Shown here: piece by piece, positions 1 to 8,505 of the stretch
Layout: every line of letters starts with the position of its first letter
How positions within the stretch are numbered: position 1 is the stretch's first letter
Notes under the pieces: generated by a model
Databases searched by the model: none
The model's input: the letters and a program-made list of their open reading frames with translations, nothing else
What the model was told of the DNA's origin: nothing
Translations under genes and position numbers: made by a program
Assembly: GCA_000733355.1 (NCBI GenBank)
Contig: JNVV01000011.1
Location: forward strand, 1 to 12,907
Length of the DNA stretch: 12,907 nt
Source: Falciphora oryzae
Taxonomy: Eukaryota; Ascomycota; Sordariomycetes; Magnaporthales; Magnaporthaceae
Direction: 5' to 3'

Positions 1-277
1 GGTCAAAGACGGCTTGGAGAAAGAATCTCTAGATTGCAGATAATCTTTCTATGGGCTCAAGAGATGCTTGAGGAGGAAGGAATCTTTCGTGAAGGACATA
101 GGAGATGGCAGGGTTTATATAGACCCTTTGTGATCCGTGCGAAGTATCGAGTACATGATTCACACTGCCTTCCGACCTTCACCGCTTGGCCTTAGGTCCG
201 TTGACCGCCTATGCGGGTCTCCGTGAGGCCGACTCGTGATGCCGACTAGTTGGGTCCACGGGTTTTTCCGTGTGACA
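1..277. repeat. Possible 3' part of an LTR (solo LTR or retrotransposon end)
   Basis: No coding frame is recognisable here. The stretch ends in TGTGACA at 271-277, and recognisable transposase coding begins immediately after it (Trp-Leu-Ile-Leu-Asp-Gly, from 279). Fungal LTRs usually end in CA, often as TGACA. A TATA-like TTTATATAG at 114-122 lies about 155 bases before the end, as in an LTR promoter. A small hairpin (CACGG at 257-261, CCGTG at 268-272) sits next to the end. The left boundary, the partner LTR and the target duplication are outside the window, so this is inference from boundary structure and not from a matched repeat. Confidence 0.4.
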
Positions 278-1538
278 GTGGCTGATCCTCGACGGCTTTA
301 CCGGGCACTTAAGTATCGAGATAGTCGACTACTGCCTGCGGTTTGATATCCAGCTCGTCATTTTACCCTCACACTCAACCCACCGCATGCAGCCCATGGA
401 CGTGGGCGTTTTTTCGCATTTTAAGCGCGAACAATAAGCGGTTCTTTAGGAGGCCGTTCAATCGGGAGAGGTTTCGTTTTCTCGCACTAATTTTGTGTTT
501 TCCCTTAAGGTCAGTTCTTTCGTGCTTAACTTCCCATATAAATTTGCGCTGATCTAAAACCTACTTAAGCGGTGCCTCGAGGCTGCCTTTACGAGAGGGC
601 ATATAATCTCGGGCTTCGAAAACTCCGGCATCTGGCCTTTAAACGAGCAACGGGCCCTCGGCAACCTCGGGCATCAATTTAAGGATACAAACGTTGCGCG
701 CGCGCCGTTAGCCCTACCCAAAGATACCCGGATCGAAACGGCCAAGTACGTTGCAAAGCGACTGCGCACCAAATATCACAGCCTTTATTACCTCCTCAGC
801 TCTCCCACGCGTTACGGTATACCGGATTTTTACAACACTGCAAACGAGGCGATCCTTATGCGAAATAGGCTCGGTTAAAAGGTACGGGACCGCCACGAAA
901 AGATCCGCCGCCGCTAAAAAAAGCGCGTTAAGTCGATCGTTAAATCCGCTAATAAATAGTTCGCTACAGCTATCACGTTTAACGACTTGCTGGCCAAAAG
1001 AGACGAGATCCAGGTGGAGGAGGCACGCAAAGAGAAGTGGAAGCAGCATTAGATTGCCGTTAAAGCAGTGAAGGCCGAGAAAAAGGCGCACCGCGCCGCC
1101 TGGCAAGCAGCCCGCTACAAGCACGAGGGAGTCCGGGTTAGCTTTAACGTATACCTCGAGCGAGTTGGTTGGCAGGAAGCCTACGTGGCTTTCGATACCT
1201 CACAAAGAACGTGGCGGCAAAAACCTGAAGAAACTCCTTTATAGGCAGTCGATAACGAGGGCCGGCCTTTCAAAAAACCTTTGCGAGAGGCGCAGATACC
1301 CAAAAGCGACGATACCGTTGATATCCTTACAAATCCGGTAGCCTTTCTCAACAGGGCTTGCCCTTCCCCTTTCAACAACGACGAGTCTGACGTGCCCTCG
1401 TCACCTTCGTTGCCGCCGAGTTTACCGCAATTGCCGGTCCGCCGGGCACAGTCCCGGCCTGCTACACCTCCCTCTCCCTCGCCGGCCGGCGGGTATGGGC
1501 CAGCATATATAAACCACCCGTTTATGCGGGGGGAGTGA
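278..1538 (+). pseudogene. Pogo/Fot-type (DDE_1) transposase relic, C-terminal half
   Basis: One reading frame runs from 279 to a final TGA at 1536-1538 and is interrupted by eight stops at 435, 447, 555, 876, 915, 957, 1050 and 1242, with no frameshift. The catalytic core is recognisable: an LILDG segment with the second catalytic Asp at 291-293, then a Ser-Thr-His / Gln-Pro-Met-Asp-Val-Gly-Val-Phe segment with the third Asp at 399-401, giving DD35D spacing. A later Ser-Gly-Ile-Trp-Pro-Leu-Asn motif (624-644) is the usual end of the pogo/Tigger/Fot catalytic domain. A basic, Lys/Glu-rich region follows, then a Pro/Ser-rich tail (about 1380-1500). The DNA-binding N-terminus and first Asp are missing, cut off at the LTR-like boundary. 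It cannot make an active transposase. Every stop would become Gln by T-to-C reversal, the pattern expected from repeat-induced point mutation. Confidence 0.85.
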
Positions 1539-2079
1539 TTGCCTACGGTCCCGGCCCGTCAGGTAACCTCTGGAACAGCCTCTCTTTTCGTTTTATTGCT
1601 TTTTTGGGCTTATTCGGCCTCGTTGGGGGTCCCAGGGCCGGCGCAGATATTTACTTTTTTTGCCTGCAAATTGCATTGTTTGATTAAAATAAACGCTTTT
1701 CCGGATCCGATATCCCGTATTTACTTGACTCCCCTCGAGGATTGATTTAAAAAGCTCGTTATTGCTGATTTGCATCGATTCTCATAACAGGACACTTTTT
1801 CCCATACATTTTTTGCGGTGGATCAGTGATCCTTATTTTTGTGGATGATCCTGCATTTTGTGACCCCCTCTCTTGAGAGGGGGCCCACAACGCACAGCCC
1901 CCAAGTACCGAGGCCAATTAGCCAGCTGTAGACCCGTAACATGAGAGGGCAGGAAGCTCAAACTTTCTGCAAGCAAGGACACCCGGGTATTTCCGGCCCA
2001 AGTACAAACAAAATCGAAACAGTAGACAACAGGGAAAGTCGCCATCGCATCGTGCTTCATAATCTCATCCCGTCACCCC
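1539..2079. other. Non-coding tail of the DNA transposon and 3' flank of the glucanase gene
   Basis: No gene is supported. The left part (to about 1860) is AT-richer and probably the transposon's 3' untranslated and terminal part. Two near-identical motifs lie at 1819-1832 and 1842-1852, both starting GTGGAT and ending GATCC; each is locally palindromic, as subterminal repeats of pogo-like elements can be. A strong hairpin follows at 1864-1883. From about 1900 the sequence is ordinary and would hold the 3' untranslated region of the minus-strand gene ending at 2080. The exact transposon terminus cannot be fixed because the 5' terminal inverted repeat is not in the window. Confidence 0.5.
1864..1883. 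repeat. Perfect 9-bp GC-rich inverted repeat
   Basis: CCCCCTCTC at 1864-1872 pairs with GAGAGGGGG at 1875-1883 across a two-base TT spacer. It lies just beyond the transposon-like 3' sequence and about 200 bases past the stop of the minus-strand glucanase gene. It could be part of the transposon terminus or a fortuitous hairpin. Fungal polymerase II genes do not use hairpin terminators, so it is not called a terminator. Confidence 0.6.
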
Positions 2080-3135
2080 TTAAAAAAGTACAAGCGCAGC
2101 AGCCAGCACCGTCGAAGCGACCGACCACCAGGCAGCGCCCGAGCCCCGCCCCGGCGCCGCGCCGCCCGTCATGCCCGCGCGGAACCCCTTGCCCTCGCCG
2201 CCGAGGTACAGCGCGCCGACATCGGTCAGCCCGCCGCGGTCGTCAAACAGCGCGACGCCGTCGCCGGTCCACTCGTTCGCGTCGCCGGCCCTGAACGCGC
2301 CGAACCAGGCGTACCCCTCGACCCAGGCCTGGCCGTCCAGGTGCGCGAGCGAGTCGTTCATCATCGCCAGCGTCGCCCTGCCGTCGGCCTGCGGCAAGCC
2401 CAGCTCCGTGACCCAGAGCTTCAGGTCCTCGGGCTTGACGCCGCTGTTGCGGCCGCCGGGCGCCGCGCCCGCCGTGTCGGTGTAGAAGTCGCGTAGCGAT
2501 GATAGCCAGGAGCGCAGCCCGTGCTGGTCGCCGTACCAGTGGGCGGCGACAAAGTCGGCCGGGCAGCCGTTGGTCCGGTCTAGCTCGTAGCAGGACCGGT
2601 TGAAGCCGCGCAGCCAGTCGAGGCCGCGCGGCGAGCCCGTGACCGACGGGTGGCTGACGCGCCAGCGCCGCGCGGCGCCGTCCCTGCCGTCGCGCAGCTG
2701 CACGATGTGGTCGAGGTACGCGCGCGCGGCGTCGCGCGGGCTGGCGTCGGAGCCGCCCGTGTGGTGCTCGCCGTCCGGCTCGTTGAATGTGAGCAGGTGC
2801 GTCGAGGTGGGCGGGAGGCGGTCGAGCGAGGACAGCAGGTCCGGGCTCGAGGCGTCGGCGAGGCTGTGCACCATGGGCACGAAGCGCAGGCTGTCGGAGG
2901 AGGACGACACGGAGCGCGCGACGTTGTGCGACCAGGTGTAGTACCACGAGATCTCGGACGAGCTGGAGCCCATCAGCCGGTTGTCGGACTCGTGGTCGTT
3001 GCGCACGTAGGCGAGGCCGCGCTTCGTCCGGAACTCGGCGCTCGCCCCGGCTGCATCAGTCGCCGGAGCTGTTGCCAGGACCAGCAGGAGCAGCGGCACC
3101 AGCGCCGCCGTGAGGCGTGGAGTTGCTTTCCACAT
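2080..3135 (-). CDS. GH128-family (Asl1-like) beta-1,3-glucanase, secreted and GPI-anchored
   Basis: A single intronless frame of 351 aa belonging to the glycosyl hydrolase catalytic core family (GH128, Glyco_hydro_cc), whose characterised fungal members are endo-beta-1,3-glucanases and cell-wall proteins such as Asl1. Residues 1-29 form a signal peptide with a Leu-rich core. The family opening KRGLAYV is at 38-44. The presumed catalytic acids are visible: Glu119 in LTFNEPD (acid/base) and Glu244 in WVTELG (nucleophile), with the conserved AHWYG at 198-202 lining the site. Asn179 and Asn260 are possible N-glycosylation sites. After about residue 320 there is a Gly/Ala/Ser-rich stretch and a terminal hydrophobic tail (335-351), as in a GPI-attachment signal, so the enzyme probably sits on the plasma membrane or in the wall. 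The start is the first ATG and gives a clean signal peptide. All key residues are present; no sign of decay. The substrate is inferred from family only. Confidence 0.88.
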   Translation of the reverse strand: MWKATPRLTAALVPLLLLVLATAPATDAAGASAEFRTKRGLAYVRNDHESDNRLMGSSSSEISWYYTWSHNVARSVSSSSDSLRFVPMVHSLADASSPDLLSSLDRLPPTSTHLLTFNEPDGEHHTGGSDASPRDAARAYLDHIVQLRDGRDGAARRWRVSHPSVTGSPRGLDWLRGFNRSCYELDRTNGCPADFVAAHWYGDQHGLRSWLSSLRDFYTDTAGAAPGGRNSGVKPEDLKLWVTELGLPQADGRATLAMMNDSLAHLDGQAWVEGYAWFGAFRAGDANEWTGDGVALFDDRGGLTDVGALYLGGEGKGFRAGMTGGAAPGRGSGAAWWSVASTVLAAALVLF

Positions 3136-3834
3136 TTTGTCGTGGAGAAATCGAGGGCCCGGTTTGGTTGGGTTGGGTCATTCAGGGGTTAAGGGGTCGT
3201 CATAAAGAGGTAGAGACGTGAGAATATTGCATTATTGGTATCATTTTGCTATGCTCCAACATCATACGGCCGCGATCGACGGGAGACACCATGGTAGAAA
3301 TAAAGTCGACTTTTGATAAAGCATGCTTGGCATCCTGGCGAGGGTGAGGCGATTTGGATGACGACGTTCGCGAGAGTTGGGGTGGGGAGCTTGTCGCGCT
3401 GACGTCAGTGGGCTGAGGGTTGCTTGGCCCTGCTGTGCTGGCTTCCTTGGTTTTTTCCACTCTGGCAAGCCTGGCCAGGGCCTGTCCCTTGCATCGCCCA
3501 CCACCTTTCGAGTCACCAGATCAGCTTCGATTGGTTTTCTCTGCAATGGAAGACCCTGAAACATTTGACAGCTCATCGAGGGGCGAGGCACACAGGCCAG
3601 GACGTTCCAATTTCCTCACTACCCTGGAAATTGTCGTTCGTTTCAAGATGATGTTTGCAAACTTGCGGCCACTCCCGCTCTGGAACCAAGCCGCTGGAAC
3701 GTTGATGTAGTCGCGTGTGCTAGGAAGTGGGACAGGGTTCCAGAGTCAGCCACCTCCCCCATAGGACTTCGGCGCCTCAAAGTGCCTCTGTGGGGAAAAG
3801 ATACGTGAAGCACATGGTGAACGACATTATGAAT
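3136..3834. other. Intergenic region between the GH128 gene and the HET relic
   Basis: About 700 bases with only short, unconvincing reading frames on both strands. It should hold the glucanase promoter on its left side and the former 3' untranslated region of the HET gene on its right. A perfect TGACGTCA palindrome (bZIP/CRE-type site) is at 3400-3407, some 265 bases before the glucanase start. I see no RNA gene or repeat. Confidence 0.6.
3234..3238 (-). promoter_or_regulatory. CCAAT box upstream of the GH128 gene
   Basis: CCAAT reads on the minus strand at 3238-3234, about 100 bases before the glucanase ATG, within an AT-rich stretch. Position and orientation suit a CCAAT-complex site, but a five-base match is weak evidence. 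Confidence 0.3.
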
Positions 3835-6044
3835 CTACACCATAGTTACGACGGCCTCTGGTAGCGCGCGCATCGCCCAAACCTCATCGAACCAAGCGTC
3901 GCGCTCGGCTTTCGTATGGTCCACAAACTCCACCATGCCGATTCTCCGGAAAGCCCCAGGGACGTCGCGCTCGGTGTCCCTCCGGACCATCATCAACGTG
4001 TCGGTGCAGTCCCTCTCCAGCGGGTTCTGCTCCACGCGCAAAAGCCAGACCTCCCGGGAGATGCAGTAGCCGCACCTCGACGTGAAGGCGACCGGCTCGT
4101 CCTTCAGGGCACGTCGGGCCATATCAGCATCTTGCCGCGTCTCAGGTCCAGCGGCAGCACCTGCGCGGACGTGGCGTCGCCGAGGTGGCCGTCCGCCAGG
4201 CTGTAGATCTCGTTCTCCCGCTTCCACTTCTGCGGCTGCCACTCGTGGAAGCCGCACAGCAGGAAGCAGGGCAGCAGGCGCGCGGCGAGGTCCAGCCTGG
4301 CGGAGGCGACGGCGCCGAGGTCGTTGCGCCCCTCCGGGCGGCACTGGGCGTCGCGGATGGCGTCGCGGAGGAAGTTGAGCCGCGACGCGGTGACGTTCTT
4401 GGTTCGCATCCGGGGGAACCGGAGCACCTGGCCCGGAGGCACCGACGCCCACGACCAGCTCGGCGCCGTCCAGGCGGGCGCGTGCGGGGACGAGCGGCGG
4501 CGCCGGGGCAGCAGCCACACCAGGTCCTTGTGCAGCCACCGCCGCCACGTGCCCGCGACGTACGTGTCCCCCGTCAGCCCCTGCACGATGCGCGCGCAGC
4601 CCGAGAGCGCGGGCAGGATGTCGGTCCGGCGCGTCAGGCTCAGCCGGATGTACTGCTCTACCATGCCCCGCCACTCCCAGAACACGTCCCCGTACTCGAA
4701 CGACGGGAGGTCCAGGGTCGACCGGTCGCCGAGCGCCGTCGCCATCATGCGTTGCTGCGTCTTGTCGAAGGTGGGCTTTAACTGGTCTGCGACGGCGGGT
4801 GCGGCGGCAGGCGCCAGTTTGCGCACCCGCACGTCCAGTGCACGCGGCAGGTGAAGGACAGCTCGCCGTAGTGGCAGTCTACCACCCGGGGTGATATCAG
4901 GCGCTTCTGGAAGACCCAGCCTCTATAGAGTAGAGGGAAGCGCTGCCTTTTCAGCTGCTCGCTCCAGCCCACGGTCCTGGTTTGGTCACAGAGCCGTGCC
5001 CCAATGACGAACGGCCGCCCATCACCAGGGTCCAGGGAAAAACACGCGTCGGGCGACGTCGTGGTCGACAGGAACCCTCCAGTCGAGTCTGGCTAGGCCA
5101 TCGCGGCGAGGGTTAGGTGGCAGTTCTGGTAAATATGCGCCATTCTCGACGACCCTATCTCCCAGTCCGCGTTGTTGCCTTGGATGATGCAAAGAGTCGA
5201 TCCAGAGGTATTTGAGTCTCAGGTGTCTCGCCATCACCACGGCGTCCTGGAAGTTTCTGGGCAGAAATGAGAAAGGAATAAAGTCTAGTTGGTCTTTCAG
5301 CGTGGCGTCCGTGGTGCCGCAGCATATCGGCACCAAGCCCCAGCAGTGGCTCAGGTAGACATGCGTCCCCTTTTGGCCCGGAGATGCTTCGATAAGCTTT
5401 ACCCCCGGCCGGCCACCCCTGTGCGGTGACGCCGATGACGCGTTTCCGGAGTTCGACATCTCTATTGCTGGGGCAAGTTGATTGATGCGACGAGACGCAG
5501 GTGGCAAGCTTCTCGGAGAGCCACGCGATCGAGGTTGGAGATCCGAGGTCTCCAGACAGAAGCGATTGGAACGTTCCCTTGAACCTTCACGCGACGCCTG
5601 TGGGAATGATTAGCACGCTCCGACAGCGGCTTGGTGATCGGAAAACTCACCGGGAGGGTGGAACAGCGGAACGGTGCTTGCAGTGCTTGTCGGAGCATGC
5701 GCATCTCGAGTTTTGCACTCAAACTCGGCCGATACCAAGTACAACGCATCACTACTCATTCCAGTCCCGAATACCTTTTGGAGAACGAGCCTTTGTGCCA
5801 TGCAGGAGCCACAACCACTCTGCTCGGACTTCTTCAGCTCGTCCATGGTGAACCAGACATCACCATTTTTGTGCTTGGACACCCTGTCATGGCTATGCAG
5901 CGGTTCGCAGTCCAGAAGGCAGCCACCGCAGCCAAAGGCTTCGACCCAACTAAACGCTTGGGGGCCATTCTTCGGGTTCCTGGCTGCTAAGATGTTGGCA
6001 TTCTGGTAGGGCGGGTGGTCGATTGTGGTGATGGAGATGGGCAT
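3835..6044 (-). pseudogene. Decayed HET-domain (heterokaryon incompatibility) gene
   Basis: HET proteins trigger cell death after fusion of unlike fungal strains. The gene is collinear over about 719 codons, a normal length. Exon 1 (6044-5651) has the usual N-terminal Cys pairs (CGGC, SGCGSC). A 53-bp intron (5650-5598) has a GTGAGT donor, GCTAAT branch site and CACAG acceptor. Exon 2 carries the HET core: an HVYLSHCWG motif near 5363-5337, LWIDSL near 5207-5190 followed in another frame by CIIQ, an SGGF-like STGGF motif, WVFQKRLISPRV, PSWSWASV, and the family-style end VTMV at 3835. Lesions: TGA at 5589-5587; frameshift about 5405-5425; apparent 2-base loss near 5190 inside the WIDSLCIIQ motif; TAG at 5095-5093; frameshift about 4825-4860; a one-base loss near 4110. 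No plausible intron bridges these shifts. An upstream in-frame ATG at 6146 is an alternative start; 6044 was chosen as nearer the conserved region. Confidence 0.88.
5598..5650 (-). other. Spliceosomal intron of the HET relic
   Basis: The 53 bases run from GTGAGT to CACAG with GCTAAT placed 14 bases before the end. Removing it joins exon 1 (ending in a His-Pro-Pro-Gly segment) to the frame that encodes the segment leading into the HET core. This explains one apparent frame change and leaves four true frameshifts. Confidence 0.75.
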
Positions 6045-6457
6045 CGCGCGGGATCTCTTTGGGAATTGGTGCAAAATGTTTTGGTGGGTTGGGGAGGTGA
6101 GCTGAGGATCGGAGAACTTGCTAGCTTGAGATCCTCGATCCATCATCGGGACTGGGCGACCACGTCACAGGGCTGGATGAAAGTGCAGCTTTACCTTTTC
6201 TCGCTCGACCTGGACTCTGCGCCATCAGCGAATCACTCCTCTGCTTCTCTGTTGCCTTGATTCGCTGTCCTGTTTCAGCGCCGCATTCCCTGTGTGACGA
6301 TACCCGGGCATGGCAAGCCATAGGTAGCAGCGTTGTGATCCGGGCCTATGGGAATCAATGTGCACGTATCGCCCGAGCAGCGAACTGAGAAAAATAACTA
6401 ATAAATTGGTATCAAATATGCTAAAGATAGCCTAGTTCCACAACTCCCTCTGTCCGC
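6045..6457. other. Intergenic region between the HET relic and the carboxypeptidase
   Basis: This would hold the HET promoter and the 3' untranslated region of the carboxypeptidase (AT-rich at 6390-6430). No coding frame, RNA gene or repeat is supported. Confidence 0.6.
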
Positions 6458-8505
6458 CTAGATCCTCAGGTCGTGATCGAACTCGGGGTGCTCCCGCATG
6501 CTGCGCGCCACCAACTGCGACGCGCCCTGCCTGTACGGCGGGTCGATCATGATGTAGTTCTTGATGACGGCCGAGCCGCCCTTGAGCGCCGCGACCTGCT
6601 CGTCCGTGCACGTGCTCGGGTTGAGCGTGTAGCAAAAGTACGGCACCTGCGGCGGCACCTCGCTCTTGACGTCGCGCACGCTCGCCGGCCCGCTCGTCTT
6701 GTAGTCGGGCGTCCTGGCAGTGTCGACGGTGCCGGTCGAGACGTCGCGGTTGGTCACGGCGCGCGCGAAGATCTGGAACCCGGTCTGCTGCTGGTACGCG
6801 GGGGCCGCGTGGCCGGCCTGGAAGACGCGCGCAAAGGTCAGGTTCGAGTACTGGCGCACCAGCCCGCCCTGGTAGGTGTCGTTGGCGCGCAGCGGGGCGT
6901 ACCCGGCCGCGGCGAAGTCTGGCTTGTGCCGCCAGGGGATGGCGAGGGCGGCGGCCTCGCCGCCCATCCAGTTGCAGGCGAAGTCGCGGTCGCCGTACAT
7001 GAGGGTGACCTTCTTGCCCTTGTCGAGCAGGCTGCCCATGGCCTCGAGCCACCCGGGCCGGTTGTAGTCGCCGATGGAGCGGTAGGCGAAGGCGACCGAG
7101 TCGGAGGAGCCCGAGTAGTTGAGCGGCACGCCCAGGGCGAGCTGGACGTGGCGCTGGTTGAGGAAGGCGGGCACGAAGGGCTCCGGGAACATGGTCGGGT
7201 CGACCTGGGTGACGTCGTAGTAGTCGCGGCCTGAGAGCTGAGTGTAAGGGTCGCGGAGGTAGCGCGAGCAGTACGTCTCGGCCTCCTGGCAGGCCCTGTT
7301 GACGGTGGCGTTGACGCCGATGGCGGACGGGTCGTAGAGCGACGAGAGGAGGCGGCACGTCTCGATCAGATCGCGACAGCCGCCGGGGAGCTCATAGGCA
7401 TCGACCATGCTGCGGTACTCGGAGTCGGGGAGCGTCTTGATGTCGTACGTGTTGTTGAAGGCCATCTCCCGGTACGAGGGCCACTGGACCTGGCGGTCGA
7501 TGCAGGAGTTGACCAGCAGGAGCGTGTCCAGGTTGACGATCTTGTTGGGGGCGGAGTTGCCGCTGAGGGTACCGTTGCGGATGCGCTCGTTTTGAAGCTC
7601 GAAGAAGCTCGCCATAGCAGGGCCGTACCGGCCGCCGTAGGACTGGGTCGCGATGTTGAAGCGGTCGTCGTTGGGCTGGTATCCGGGGAACTCGGTCAGG
7701 AAGACCTGGAAGAAGTGCCAGAGGGCGATGGCACCGTTGATGCTGCCAAGGCTGGTATTCTCCGCGTTGGCTCTCGGGTACGTGCCTACGCGGACGGTAG
7801 AGCTGGTCGCCGGAATGGGTTGCCCGGGAAGGATAGCCCGGGTGCCGCCGAAAGTGTCGACGGTCACGTTTATGAGGGTGTTGTACGAAAATCCCACCTG
7901 GACGGGCTGATCGATATACAGCATGTTGGCTGCGCACAGTAAAAGGTTAGCAAACAGCTTTGGGGCGCTCGTCGGCGGCATATCCCTACATTTATTATTC
8001 CACGACATCGGGTTCGGCCTCGTGGTGCTCGAGTCGTTGTTGACGAAGCAAGGCCCGTTCTCGTTAAACAGGCCCGGCATGGAGGATGCGCCCGGGCCGC
8101 CGTTCATCCAAACCGTAAGCGGCGCATTCTTCGGGTCCTCCCTGGCTTCAAAGAACCAAAAGAAGGTGTTGATGGGGAAATTCTGGGCCTGCCCACCCGA
8201 TACGTCGAGCGTGCCGGGCGGGAGGTGGATAAAGCCCGAATATGATTTAACCCCTGGAGTCGTTTCGCAGATTTTGGGCTATTATAATTGCGGTGTTAGA
8301 ATTATAAACCAGGCCAGGTTACCAAACGCAGAAATAGCCCTGATATGATGCTGCTCACCTCTTTGAAGCTGATGGTGATGTTCTCGTTGTACTTGGACTT
8401 GATCACCGTAACGCCCTCGGGGGTGGGCGGGAACTGCGCCGACGCACGGCCGAAAAGAGCCGCCGCGCCGGCTCCGGCAAGTAACCTGAGCATCGAGGGT
8501 GCCAT
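6458..8505 (-). CDS. Secreted serine carboxypeptidase, S10 family, S1-type
   Basis: This removes amino acids from the C-termini of extracellular peptides. Three exons: 8505-8359, 8278-7990, 7929-6458, giving 635 aa. Intron 1 (8358-8279, 80 bp) has GTGAGC, TTCTAAC and ATAATAG; intron 2 (7989-7930, 60 bp) has GTAGGG, GCTAAC and GCGCAG. Splicing restores family motifs: KEPKICETTPGVKSYSG across junction 1 and SWNNKSNMLYIDQP across junction 2. The start at 8505 gives a signal peptide (1-23, ending ASA) and a good Kozak context. The oxyanion and substrate region is WMNGGPGASS; the catalytic triad is Ser242 in TQSYGG, Asp461 in YGDRDF and His519 in FQAGHAAP. Many Asn-X-Ser/Thr sites fit a secreted glycoprotein. 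There is no C-terminal hydrophobic tail, unlike GPI-anchored ScpA homologues, so it is probably released. Intact; the residue before the nucleophile is Gln, where Glu is usual in S10 enzymes. Confidence 0.9.

Noticed and set aside
714..1124. A 136-aa minus-strand frame in the transposase relic.
   Set aside because: It is antisense to the clear pogo-type transposase frame and shows no family motif.
2243..2947. A 234-aa minus-strand frame and long plus-strand frames (such as 2650-3192) inside the glucanase gene.
   Set aside because: They are Arg/Ala/Pro-rich shadows produced by GC-rich third codon positions of the real gene, and they have no recognisable motif.
3200..3710. Frames on both strands between the glucanase and the HET relic.
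   Set aside because: Short, mutually overlapping, without motifs or introns that would join them to a neighbour.
3835..6146. Four or five separate small genes in the HET region.
   Set aside because: The pieces together run in order through one HET protein from start to end. Separate genes would not preserve that collinearity.
6432..7358. A 308-aa minus-strand frame and a 253-aa plus-strand frame overlapping the carboxypeptidase.
   Set aside because: Both are low-complexity frame shadows of the intact carboxypeptidase, which has its complete triad in another frame.
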